A DNA stretch of 64,000 bases from DYRB01 sp963845265 (lineage in GTDB: Bacteria > Pseudomonadota > Gammaproteobacteria > Chromatiales > Chromatiaceae): the NCBI GenBank assembly GCA_963845265.1, contig CAWJRN010000010.1:279503-343502 (forward strand), in the 5' to 3' direction. The position numbers were made by a program, and so were the translations under genes. Position 1 is the first letter of the stretch; each line of letters opens with the position of its first letter. The notes under the pieces were generated by a model, which did no database searches, had not been told where the DNA came from, and worked only from the letters and a program-made list of their open reading frames with translations. Shown in pieces: positions 1-8,108 of the stretch.

Positions 1-1
1 C

Positions 2-550
2 GAGTCCACACGGGATCGGGTTATGGACATCGTCGAGCACCTTGCGCTGGATGACTTGGTCAATGGCCTGACGGGGACCCTGGCGGCGATTCGCTCACTG
101 CTGGACTCGGGGTCGATCCAGGGGCTGGTGTCCAGCATGGACGATACCCTGGTTCGGGTTGGGCGCCTGGCCGAGGACCTGGACGCCCAGGTTGCCCCCA
201 TCGGGGATCAACTCGGCCGCACCTTGGGCCAATATGGTGCCCTGGGGGAGAGGCTGGCGACTCGGGTGAACGGCGTGGCCGATGCCCTGGAGGGCGCCGC
301 GGCCAACATAGGGGGGCTCAGTCGGCACCTGGATACCCAGGTCGATCCCCTGGCGGGCAAGGCCGTTGCGGTGCTGCAGCGGGCCGATGCGACCCTGGCG
401 GCTGTGCAGGGTGTGGTCGGCAAGGGGTCGGAACTGCGCTACGAACTCGACCGGATGCTGTCCGAGGCCGCCGCCGCGGCACGCTCATTGCGGAATCTGG
501 CGGACTATCTGGAGCGTCACCCGGACTCACTGGTCAAGGGCAAACGTTGA
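2..550 (+). CDS. MCE/PqiB-like lipid-transport protein, C-terminal part
   Basis: The reading frame is already open at base 2 and runs to the TGA at 548-550, so the 5' part lies outside the window and the ATG at 23 is only internal. The visible ~180 residues are long amphipathic helix with a regular pattern of small hydrophobic residues (SLLDSG, LARLAEDL-like heptads). They end in a typical MCE/PqiB tail, LADYLERHPDSLVKGK. MCE-family proteins form periplasmic rings or needles that move lipids between the membranes. The MCE domains themselves would be upstream and are not seen, so the assignment rests on the tail and helical character. Nothing follows in the same operon. Confidence 0.6.
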   Translation, partial: ESTRDRVMDIVEHLALDDLVNGLTGTLAAIRSLLDSGSIQGLVSSMDDTLVRVGRLAEDLDAQVAPIGDQLGRTLGQYGALGERLATRVNGVADALEGAAANIGGLSRHLDTQVDPLAGKAVAVLQRADATLAAVQGVVGKGSELRYELDRMLSEAAAAARSLRNLADYLERHPDSLVKGKR

Positions 551-614
551 GCTCGGGGAATGTTCCACATGAGCGCATTGCCGCCGAATCGGGACTAAGG
601 CGATTTCTGTCAAC

Positions 615-739
615 TCTCATACCATCCTGCTTGTCTTTTCGCCCGCCTCCGGCGTCGCGACAACAGTTGCATAGTTCGACTATGCGCCTGCTGTCGCTCC
701 TTGGAGCCGAACGAAAATCCGGCGCAATCTGGTATGAGA
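615..739. repeat. Nested inverted-repeat element (MITE/REP-like)
   Basis: The outer 10-bp arms TCTCATACCA (615-624) and TGGTATGAGA (730-739) are perfect inverted repeats. Inside them, 657-674 and 680-697 form an 18-bp stem with about three mismatches around a TTCGA loop. The element fills most of the gap between the MCE-like gene and the VOC gene and has no coding potential. The form fits a small non-autonomous repeat. Confidence 0.55.
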
Positions 740-763
740 ATCTCCGGCAATCGCCTAAACGTC

Positions 764-1237
764 ATGCAGAAGATCGTCACCTCGCTCTGGTTTACCGACT
801 GTGCCGAAGAGGCGGTGAACTTTTATGTCTCCGTCTTCAACCACTCATGCATCAAGCGGATTGTCCGGTACAGCGAGGCGGGGCCGGAACCGGCGGGCAA
901 GGTCATGACCATCGACTTCCAACTGGAAGGCCAGGACTTTCTGGCCATCAACAGCAGCGTGGCATTCCCGTTTTCCCCAGCGATTTCCCTGGTGGTCAAC
1001 TGTCAGGATCAGGCAGAACTGGATGCCCTCTGGAGTGCGTTGGCGGCAGACCCGAAGGGTGGGCAATGCGGCTGGATCGAGGACAAATTCGGTTTGTCAT
1101 GGCAAATCGTTACCCCCGAGGCGATTGAGCTGATTGGTACCGCCGACCCGGCAAAAGCGACGGCCGTCGCCAAGGCGATGTTTGGCATGAAGAAACTCGA
1201 CATTGCAGCTTTGCAGCAAGCTTACGATCACGCCTGA
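764..1237 (+). CDS. VOC-family (PhnB/YjdN-like) protein
   Basis: This 157-residue protein starts MQKIVTSLWF and has the order of a PhnB-type VOC fold: FTDCAEEAVNFYVSVF near the N-terminus, a G-Q-D-F-L-A-I-N strand at about residue 65, then DKFGLSWQIVTPEAI and a helical tail containing AMFGMKKLDIAAL. These proteins are often annotated 3-demethylubiquinone-9 3-methyltransferase-like, but they belong to the glyoxalase/bleomycin-resistance superfamily and their substrate is usually unknown. The ATG at 764 was chosen because the homologous region begins there; the frame stays open upstream to 701 inside the repeat element. It stands alone. Confidence 0.8.
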   Translation: MQKIVTSLWFTDCAEEAVNFYVSVFNHSCIKRIVRYSEAGPEPAGKVMTIDFQLEGQDFLAINSSVAFPFSPAISLVVNCQDQAELDALWSALAADPKGGQCGWIEDKFGLSWQIVTPEAIELIGTADPAKATAVAKAMFGMKKLDIAALQQAYDHA

Positions 1238-1449
1238 GGCGCTCCACATCATTCTGGTGGGATGGCGATTCGCACCAAGCCACCGTACATCACCGATTTC
1301 TGAGCGATACCAACCGTTGCGGAAGCCTGGGGGAAAGCCCGCGATAGCGGTCTTTTGTATTTCCGGCTTACCCAGGCAAGCGGCTTTTTGCTTTCTGGGA
1401 GCTTTTCCCTATGCTGTACGGCAATCCCGTACGTCAGAGGTCAACAAGC

Positions 1450-1716
1450 ATGGAGACCGTCACCGTCAACCAGTTCCGAGACAGCCTTCGCGAGCACGTC
1501 GAGAAGGTCCTGGCCGACCACGAGCCCCTGAAGGTCACCCGCCGCAACGCCGGTGCCTTTGTGGTGGTTGGTGCCGAGGACTGGGAGCGCGAGCAGGAGA
1601 CACTGTACGTGCTACAGAGCCGAACCCTGATGGACCAGATCGCCCGCTCGGCCGAGAGGGCGAAGTTTGCGACCGTCTTTGCGCCCGAAGAAGCCCGCGA
1701 AAGCGGGCTTCTTCGT
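1450..1716 (+). CDS. Phd/YefM-type antitoxin domain lacking its own stop
   Basis: The frame starts METVTVNQFRDSLREHVEKV and continues PLKVTRRNAGAFVVVGAEDWE, the usual N-terminal DNA-binding/dimerisation part of Phd/YefM antitoxins, which neutralise a type II toxin and repress their own operon. About 82 residues look real, a normal length for the family. No stop follows: the frame runs through a hairpin terminator and on in phase to the MntA gene ending at 2181. The end given here is approximate. No YoeB or Doc toxin sits next to it, so it is probably an orphan whose stop codon was lost by a nearby change. Confidence 0.55.
1687..1714 (+). terminator. Perfect 12-bp hairpin after the antitoxin domain
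   Basis: GAAGAAGCCCGC (1687-1698), loop GAAA, and GCGGGCTTCTTC (1703-1714) make a perfect stem with a stable tetraloop, followed by GTTTG. It sits where the antitoxin gene should end and looks like a rho-independent terminator, although the T tract is short. Confidence 0.55.
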
Positions 1717-1857
1717 TTGCAGAGTCGGCGCTATAGTTCCTTAACCCTAGCGAGCACCTATCGCGGTACCGGTTGGATGACCCGTCCAACTCGGCAAGTG
1801 CGATGGCCCGCGCATCCCAGCCCCACGCAAGCCAGAGGACCCAAGGCCGTAGCCGCG

Positions 1858-2181
1858 ATGAGCCCCAGGACGCAACCACCTGTCAGCACCAAAGCCGAGC
1901 TGGTGCGCCTCCTCAGCGCCAACGAGCCCTCGCTCCGCGGCCTCGGGGTCAGCCGGCTGGGTCTGTTCGGCTCGTTCCGCCACGGCCAACCGACCCCTGA
2001 CAGTGACGTAGACCTCTACGTGGAATTCGCAGCGGGCGAAGCGACCTTCGATCACTACATGGACCTCGGCTTCCTCTGCGAGGACTTGTGCGGTCGGCGC
2101 GTCGAGATCGTGACGCCAAACAGCCTAAGTCCCTATCTGGGGCCCCACATTCTCAAGGATATCGAATATGTCCTTAGATGA
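1858..2181 (+). CDS. mntA: MntA-type nucleotidyltransferase antitoxin
   Basis: This 107-residue minimal nucleotidyltransferase carries the signature GSFRHGQPTPDSDVDLYVEF, that is GS followed by D-x-D, at about residues 42-61. In MntA-HepT systems the MNT protein modifies a tyrosine of the HepT RNase and so blocks it. The ATG at 1858 gives the usual MNT length; the frame is also open upstream into the antitoxin domain. The end overlaps the hepT start by 14 bases, typical of a co-translated pair. Confidence 0.8.
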   Translation: MSPRTQPPVSTKAELVRLLSANEPSLRGLGVSRLGLFGSFRHGQPTPDSDVDLYVEFAAGEATFDHYMDLGFLCEDLCGRRVEIVTPNSLSPYLGPHILKDIEYVLR

Positions 2182-2527
2182 GTTGGCCTACATCAAGCAC
2201 ATGTTGGACGAGGCACGCTACTTGGTGGGCGCTGCGGAGAATCTGGATCGGGCCACCTTTCTGACGGACCCGACCTTGCAGCGTGCTTTCGTCCGTAGCC
2301 TGGAAATCATCGGAGAAGCAGCCAAGCACGTTTCCGAGCCGTTTCGCACTCGCCACCCATCCATCCCATGGCGCGCTATGGGCGGGATGCGCGACCGTAT
2401 GATCCATGACTATCTTGGGGTCGACTACGAGATCGTCTGGGACGTGGTCAAGAACAAGGCTCCAGCCCTGTGCATCGACCTCGAGCAAATCGTAGTGTCG
2501 GAGTCGCCCCCCGGAAGCGCCGCATAG
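2168..2527 (+). CDS. hepT: HepT-like HEPN RNase toxin (DUF86)
   Basis: This 119-residue all-helical HEPN protein is the toxin of the MntA-HepT pair. The catalytic motif of the HEPN RNase is present as RDRMIHDYLGVDY at about residues 76-88, including the conserved R, H and the tyrosine that the MNT partner targets. RSLEIIGEAAKHV is the usual DUF86 dimer helix. Its start lies inside the end of mntA, giving translational coupling. Length and motif are intact, so the toxin is predicted to be functional. Confidence 0.85.
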   Translation: MSLDELAYIKHMLDEARYLVGAAENLDRATFLTDPTLQRAFVRSLEIIGEAAKHVSEPFRTRHPSIPWRAMGGMRDRMIHDYLGVDYEIVWDVVKNKAPALCIDLEQIVVSESPPGSAA

Positions 2528-2790
2528 GTGATGGGGACTTCAGCAAGTCTGATGTTGGGTACCGCAGTGCTTCGCGGGGCTCCGCATAGGCTTACCCAAT
2601 GTCGAGGTAGAATTTTGGCCTTGCCATGGTTGACGCCAGAATTTCCAACGCACTCAGCTATGGGGCCGGTTTCGTCTACCCCGGTAAGGCAATCGACGGC
2701 TGTGGGATACCCGAGATGGGAATGACGAGCGACATCCTACGGTCCCCGCTGAGCGCTAGAATGGGTTTGCCCCACCCCGGAGCCTGATCA

Positions 2791-4136
2791 ATGCCCGTTC
2801 ACATCGACCCCTTGCGCGACCTCTACAAGAGCCTGAGTGGCAGGGGCGCCCTGCCCCTGAACCCGGATGATCCCTACTATGTGCCGATCCTCCAGGCGAC
2901 CCCAGAGAAGGACCCCATCTCATGCTCTGGCAGCGCCTGGCCTGGTCAGAATCGGAGAGCGTGAATCTGCTCACCGGCTTTCGCGGCAACGGCAAGAGTA
3001 CCGAGCTACGTCGCCTCAAGGAACTGCTGGAGAAACAGAACGGTGCCAAGGTCTTTCTCGTCAACATGGCCGACTTCCTGTTGATGACCAAACCCCTGGA
3101 GATCTCGGATTTCGTGCTGTCCCTGATGACAGCCCTAGGCCAAGCCGTGGAGCAAGACACCGGACTCGCGGCCCTCACCCACAGTTACTGGGAGCGGCTC
3201 CAACGCTTCCTGACCTCCGAGGTGCAACTGGAGCGCCTCGACTTGGACCTCAAGGAGACCGGGGCACCGGCCAAGCTCGGCCTCAAGCTCAAGAACGAGC
3301 CGGACTTTAAGCAGCGGGTTCAGGAGCACCTGCGCGGCCACCTACGAGCCGGCTGATCGAGGACGCCCAAGGCTATGTGGTGGACCTGGTGGACGCCATC
3401 CGCGCCCAGGCCGGTGACCCGGACCTCAGGGTGGTCCTGCTGGTGGACTCGGTGGAGCAGATCCGCGGCGTCGGCACCGAGGCGGGCAAGGTCCACGAGA
3501 GCGTCGTGCGAATCTGTTCTCCGGCCAAGCCGCGAGCCTCGCCTTCTCCAAGCTGCACCTCGTATACACCATCCCGCCCTACCTGCAGGCCCTGTCCCAC
3601 AATCTCGGGGCGTAGCCCTGGGCGGGCACCCCATTGTCCACTGGCCCAACGTCCATGTACGCAACCGGGACGGCACACCGGACGCGGCCGGGCTGGGCCG
3701 TCATGGAGGACGTCATCACTAGACGCCAGGCGGGCTGGGCGGAGATCATCGCGCCCCCCACCCTGCGCCGCCTGGCGGCCTGCACCGGGGGCGACCTGCG
3801 GGACTTCTTCCGTCTGGTCCGCGAAAGCGTCATCGCCCCGAAGCACTGCCCGGCTCGGACAAGGCGACGGCAACGCTGGGCGACGACATGGTCGCCAGGG
3901 TCGAGGAGCAACTGCGAAACGATCTGTTACCCATCGCCATCGACGATGCTCGTTGGCTGGCTCGCATCCATCAGACCAAGGACGCATCCCTACCCAGCAC
4001 CGCCGATCTACCCCACCTGGCCAGGTTCCTGGACGGCAATCTGATCATGAACTACCTCAATGGTGCGCCCTGGTACGACATCCACCCATTGCTGCTGGAA
4101 GAGATCCGTCGCAACTTGCCCGAGGCGCCGGCTTGA
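2791..4136 (+). pseudogene. Frameshifted P-loop ATPase (AAA/STAND-like)
   Basis: Joined across frames, the gene would give a protein of about 440 residues. It starts MPVHIDPLRDLYKSLSGRG, has a Walker A GFRGNGKST near residue 60, a Walker B-like strand VVLLVDSVEQIRG around 220, then LVYTIPPYLQAL and a helical C-terminus ending at the TGA at 4134-4136. The phase changes near 2918, 3343, 3511, 3615, 3700 and 3860, so no full product can be made as written. The next gene begins on a TTG overlapping this stop, so the two were an operon. I cannot name the family beyond P-loop NTPase. Confidence 0.6.
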
Positions 4137-4869
4137 CCCCCATCGCCCCCCTCGTACCGGAGGGCGAGGCCGCCTGGCTGAGGGTCAAGCAGCAGCTTGC
4201 AATGGTGCGGAGACAGCTTCGCCCTGGTCTTCGTCTTCAGCGACCAACCCGGCGGTCGCCGACTGCTTGCGCGAGCGCTTGGCGGACGTCTACCGGGCGC
4301 GGATCACGCGGTCTGGAAGTCCCCATGCCGCGGAGCCCGAAGGCCCTGTTCGAAGACCTGCACCACGGCTGCTTCACCCGCCCCCTACCAACTCGCCCTG
4401 AACGCCCCTCTGTGGCTGGACCTCGGCCCGCCTCCCCGGAGGCGCGGATACCCTGGCGATCGAGGTCTGGCGCGAGGCCAGACTTCAGTTCCTGGCCCGG
4501 CTCAACGAGCAGCGCGAGCCCCTGCGTCGGGCCTTGAGCAGGCCCCTGATCCTGGTCCTGCCCCTGGCAGAGCAGGCGCGCATCAAGGCCCTGGCCCCGG
4601 ACCTCTGGGCCATCCGCCACTTCAGCTTGGAGCTAGGGCCCTGGCTCGCCCCCCGCGCGCGCCGAGCCCCAAACCCCCTCGCCCCCCGCCCCGAGCCCTT
4701 CCCGCTCGGCCAGACAGAGTCATCTCTGGTGCAGGAGTGGCACCGCGTGCGCCACCAGAGCGGCGCCGGGCACAGCGCAATTCTGGCCGCCGACCGCGCC
4801 TGCCGGGCCCTACTGAGCCGGGGTCACTTGCAAGAGGCGCGGGAGGCAGCCGCCTGGATGTTGGGGACC
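4133..4869 (+). pseudogene. TPR-type partner gene, 5' part (IS-interrupted)
   Basis: A TTG at 4133 overlaps the stop of the ATPase gene. Pieces in all three frames (LTPIAPLVPEGEAAWLRVKQ, DSFALVFVFSDQP, LAIEVWREARLQFLARLNEQ, PLILVLPLAEQARIKALAPD) read as one degraded protein with at least four phase changes. From about 4470 the frame is clean to the IS boundary and ends with helices such as ILAADRACRALLSRGHLQEA. The role is unknown; the pairing suggests it worked with the upstream ATPase. The 1.9-kb IS begins at 4870. Confidence 0.5.
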
Positions 4870-4871
4870 TT

Positions 4872-4886
4872 ACATTCCGCACCCCT
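4872..4886. repeat. Left terminal inverted repeat of the IS
   Basis: ACATTCCGCACCCCT, the exact reverse complement of 6755-6769. A weaker match continues inward around GTATTTTTCACCG. Confidence 0.75.
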
Positions 4887-5026
4887 TTCGCCTCACGCGG
4901 CAGGTATTTTTCACCGACGCCGCAATAGACAACCCGCCCGCCGCATGTCAAGCTATCCGTCGGCGGGCCGATCGATCGAGATCCGCCCCACTGGTTTTTT
5001 CTGATGCTCTCAGTGCGGGAGGAGCA

Positions 5027-6722
5027 ATGGCGGATCCATTTTGTCCACGCTGGCCGAATGTGCAGCAGGTCATCTCGGCGGCGCGGGTCGATCACCTGCC
5101 GATCGTCGCGCACTTTGCGCGGCGCTTGGGGTTGGTGGAGATGATCAACCGCTTGGTGACGACGCGAGATGGAGGTGGAGCCGGGTGTCATTGCGCTGGG
5201 CCTGGTGCTCGATACGCTCACCGGGCGCAGCCCGCTCTACCATTTGGAGAAGGCGTTCGAGGAGTGCGACCGGGCGCTGTTGTTCGGCCGGGAGCTGCCC
5301 GCCGAGTACTTCAGCGACGACAATGTCGGGCGGATGCTCGATGTGCTTCTACAAGACGGGTACGCAGCGGCTGTTCTCGGCGCTCTCGGTCGCGGCCTTG
5401 CAGCGCTTCCCGATCTCCACGCGGCTCGTGCACTTCGACACGACCTCGGTGAACCTGTTCGGCGATTACCGCGCCATCGAAGGCGAGGAGCCGCCGTTCA
5501 ATATCACCCACGGCTACAGCAAGGACAAGCGCCCGGATCTCAAGCAGTTCGTCTTCTCGCTGCTGTGTGTCGACGGCAATGTCCCCATCCTCGGCAAGAT
5601 CGAGGATGGCAATGCCTCGGACAAGACGCTCAACCACGGCCTCTTGGGCGAGGTGGCCCGCCACATGCGCAAACACGGTGTGGACGAAGACGCCTTCATC
5701 TACGTCGCCGACTCGGCGATGGTCACCGAGGCCAATCTGGCGCAGGCCGGGGAGCGCATCCGCTTCATCACCCGTTTGCCGGCGACCTACAACGAGCACG
5801 AGCGGGTCATCCTCGAGGCCATCGAAGCCGACGACTGGGAAGAGGTCGGGCGGATCGCACAAACCCCGAGCACCGAAGAACCGTCCCGGTGCCTCCTATC
5901 GGGTGTCACGAGGGCTCGGTCACACTCTATGGCAAACGCTACCGCGCCGCGGTGGTGCACTCCAGCGCCCACGACAAACGCCGACTGAAACGCCTCGAGC
6001 GCGAGCTGCAGTGCCTCGCGCTCGGAGCTCGAGAGATCGCCAAGACCTGGCGGAAAAAGATCTTCTTCTGCCGCCCCGATGCCGAGGCCGCCGCGGCCGA
6101 GGTGCAGAGCACGGCCTACCATCAATTCGAAGTGCAGGGTCGAGGAACGTCCCCGCTACGCACCGGGCCGCCCCAAGAAGAACGTCCCCCGTGTGCCCGT
6201 GGCCATCGACTACGTGCTCCGCACCGAGATCGTCGAGAAACGCGAGGAGATCGACAAACGCCGCCAACTGGCCGGGTGCTTCGTGTTGCTCAGCAACGTA
6301 CCCGCGAGGACGGCTACAGCGCCGAGCAGATCCTGCGCACCTACAAGGAGCAGCATGCCATCGAGAAGAACTTCGGCTTCCTCAAGGACGATCAGATCGT
6401 CAACGCCTTGTTTCTCGAACGTCCCGAGCGGATCGAGGCACTGGGCCTGATCCTGCTGATCTCGTTGCTGATCTGGCGGCTCATCGAGCTGGTGATGCGC
6501 ACCGAGCTCCAGGCCCGTGAGGCGACCGTCCCGGGCTGGGACGACAAGCCCACGGCACGCCCGAGCGCCTACATGGTGACGTGGAAATTCAAGGGTGTTC
6601 TGATTCTTTGCATCGACGGCCAGCGCATGCTGGGCAAGCCTTTGACCGAGACGCAGCAAGCATTCTTGCTGGCACTGCAGGTGCCCGCGAGTTGCTTTAC
6701 CCAGCACCCGCGGGACGGATAG
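5027..6722 (+). pseudogene. IS1634-type transposase, several frameshifts
   Basis: Joined fragments give a transposase of about 560 residues. The N-terminal part, VQQVISAARVDHLPIVAHFA, is of DUF4277 type. Next come the DDE core pieces HFDTTSVNLFGDY, HGYSKDKRPDLKQ and LGKIEDGNASDKT, with FIYVADSAMVTEANL, and the C-terminal part has LRTYKEQHAIEKNFGFLKD followed by LILLISLLIWRLIELVMR. The phase changes near 5165, 5345, 5880, 6135 and 6300, so no complete enzyme is encoded. The stop is TAG at 6720-6722, 50 bp before the right end. Confidence 0.8.
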
Positions 6723-6754
6723 GCCCGGCGAAAAACTCCACGAAAGGATGCCGG

Positions 6755-6769
6755 AGGGGTGCGGAATGT
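6755..6769. repeat. Right terminal inverted repeat of the IS
   Basis: AGGGGTGCGGAATGT is the perfect inverted copy of the left end. It is followed by CCG and then the second GGGGACC. Confidence 0.75.
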
Positions 6770-6772
6770 CCG

Positions 6773-7030
6773 GGGGACCGCCCGCACCGGCCTCATTCGG
6801 GGCCAACAGACCCCTGAGGCCCTGCGCGACCTCGGTATCACTCAACAACGTCGGCAACACCGACCGCGCCCTCGGCGACTTGGCTCAGGCCCGCGCCGCC
6901 TTCGCCGAGGGGCTGCCGAGGAGATCGCCAAGCAGCTGGCTACGGTGCTGCCGACGTGGACTAGGACCTGCCGGCGTGGTTCACGCGGCGCTTACTACGC
7001 AATCTGGACGAGGGGCAGGGGGCGGGCTAG
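6773..7030 (+). pseudogene. TPR-type gene, 3' part beyond the IS
   Basis: The segment continues the interrupted gene. It reads QQTPEALRDL, then in another frame VSLNNVGNTDRALGDLAQAR and AAFAEGL, then EIAKQLATVLPTW, and finally DLPAWFTRRLLRNLDEGQGA before TAG at 7028-7030. The asparagine-rich 40-residue unit with ALGDLAQARAAFAEGL is a tetratricopeptide repeat of the kind that occurs in long tandem arrays. Only about one repeat is left, so the array was short or has been deleted. At least three phase changes occur in 250 bases. Confidence 0.6.
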
Positions 7031-7596
7031 GAGGGCGATAGGTTGAGTATGGTCACGTGGAATTCCAGGGGCAGTTGACCTAATTGCGTTCCCGTTGCTC
7101 GACCAGGTCCTGGGTGTGGCGGTCCAGCTCTTGGGTCTTAGGTCCTGGTTTTTGTCGTTTCAGGGGGCGATGCAGGCGTCGTTCCAGCGATTCGGCAAAG
7201 GAGTCGAGAGCAAGCGGGTGGATAAGGGGTCAGTGCGTCCCGGGCAGGGTCGCAAAGTCCTGCGGGTGTGAACCCCGCTTCGGCGGAAATAGGGGACGTA
7301 CCACCATTCGTTCCCGCGAGATCGGCCCGACGCCCAGTTTTGACCCAAGTCCAGAGGCTTCAGCATCCGGCGCCCGGGCGGCTCGGGCAAGCGAGCCGCA
7401 GGTAATGCAGCGCAGCTCACTAAACCACCGCTTCAGTCCCGCCCGGGCTCGATTTCAAAGAATGCCCGGATGAAGGCATCCCGTGCATCTGTCATGGCGG
7501 CGGAGTACTTGCCGTTACGGGGCGTCAGGCGAACGTATTCGGACAAGAGCATGGTGGTGCGCTGGGCCTTGTAGGTGCGCAGGTAGGGTGCATCTC
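7031..7596. other. Gene-poor stretch with minus-strand coding remnants
   Basis: No intact gene. On the minus strand two short stretches look once-coding: around 7590-7450 (YLRTYKAQRTTMLLSEYVRL and RDAFIRAFFEIEP) and 7200-7082 (ESLERRLHRPLKRQKPGPK, ending at a TAG). They lie in different frames. I do not recognise either. Confidence 0.3.
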
Positions 7597-7632
7597 AAAA
7601 AAAACGGGCCTTGGATGTGACTCCAAGGCCCG
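7597..7632 (-). terminator. Rho-independent terminator of ssrA
   Basis: Read on the minus strand, CGGGCCTTGGA, loop GTCACA and TCCAAGGCCCG form a perfect 11-bp stem followed by eight T residues (7604-7597). It starts five bases after the mature 3' end of the tmRNA. Confidence 0.9.
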
Positions 7633-7637
7633 CGGTA

Positions 7638-7994
7638 TGGTGGAGGCGGCGGGAATCGAACCCGCGTCCGCAAGTCCTCTGCCATTGGTTCTACATGCTT
7701 AGCCCGATCTATTATTTTTAACCTTCCGCCCCCCGATGGGCAGGGGGATCGGTCAGCGATTCCGTTAGGTTTTAGAGGTTCAGGTCCGGACGCCCGTCAC
7801 CGCGATCCTATGTGATGTTACCCCTGAAACCCGACGCCCATAGGCAAGTGTCGGCCAGAGGCCCGCTGGGATTAAGCAGCGAGAGCGTAGTTGTCGTCGT
7901 TGGCAACTATAGATTTGCGGACGGTTTTACGAGGTACCCGCACCTCGGCATGCACCTCAGGTTTTGCAACCCACGTCGAAGCCATGTCGCCCCC
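7638..7994 (-). ncRNA. ssrA: tmRNA (SsrA)
   Basis: The 357-nt transfer-messenger RNA rescues stalled ribosomes and tags the product for proteolysis. The 5' end GGGGGCGACATGG (7994 downwards) pairs with the 3' end of the alanine-tRNA-like domain, which shows the T-arm GGGTTCGATTCCC and a final CCGCCTCCACCA with encoded CCA. The tag reading frame (about 7908-7876) gives ANDDNYALAA followed by TAA, one residue away from the E. coli tag ANDENYALAA. A perfect terminator follows. Tagged proteins are known ClpAP/ClpXP substrates, and clpS-clpA lie at the far end of this window. Confidence 0.95.
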
Positions 7995-8108
7995 AGGTGA
8001 ACAGAAGACAGTCTAGTGACCCGAGGGTTCCACGGCAACCGACATTTTTGCCTGACGTTTCGGCCCGGCGCTGGCGTGCGATCGAAGGCTCGGGTAGCTT
8101 TCCTCACC

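Larger units (their letters stand above)
4870..6772 (+). mobile_element. IS1634-family insertion sequence, inactivated
   Basis: The 1903-bp element lies between two copies of GGGGACC (4863-4869 and 6773-6779), read as the target duplication. Terminal inverted repeats ACATTCCGCACCCCT (4872-4886) and its complement (6755-6769) match over 15 bp, with weaker matching further in. Removing the element plus one GGGGACC copy rejoins the flanking TPR gene in frame (...AAWMLGT/ARTGLIRGQQ...). The transposase inside is frameshifted, so the copy cannot move by itself. Size and transposase type fit IS1634. Confidence 0.8.

Noticed and set aside
4133..4928. Several long overlapping plus-strand frames as separate genes
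   Set aside because: They are pieces of one frameshifted gene; each keeps protein-like sequence only over part of its length and then turns Arg/Pro-rich.
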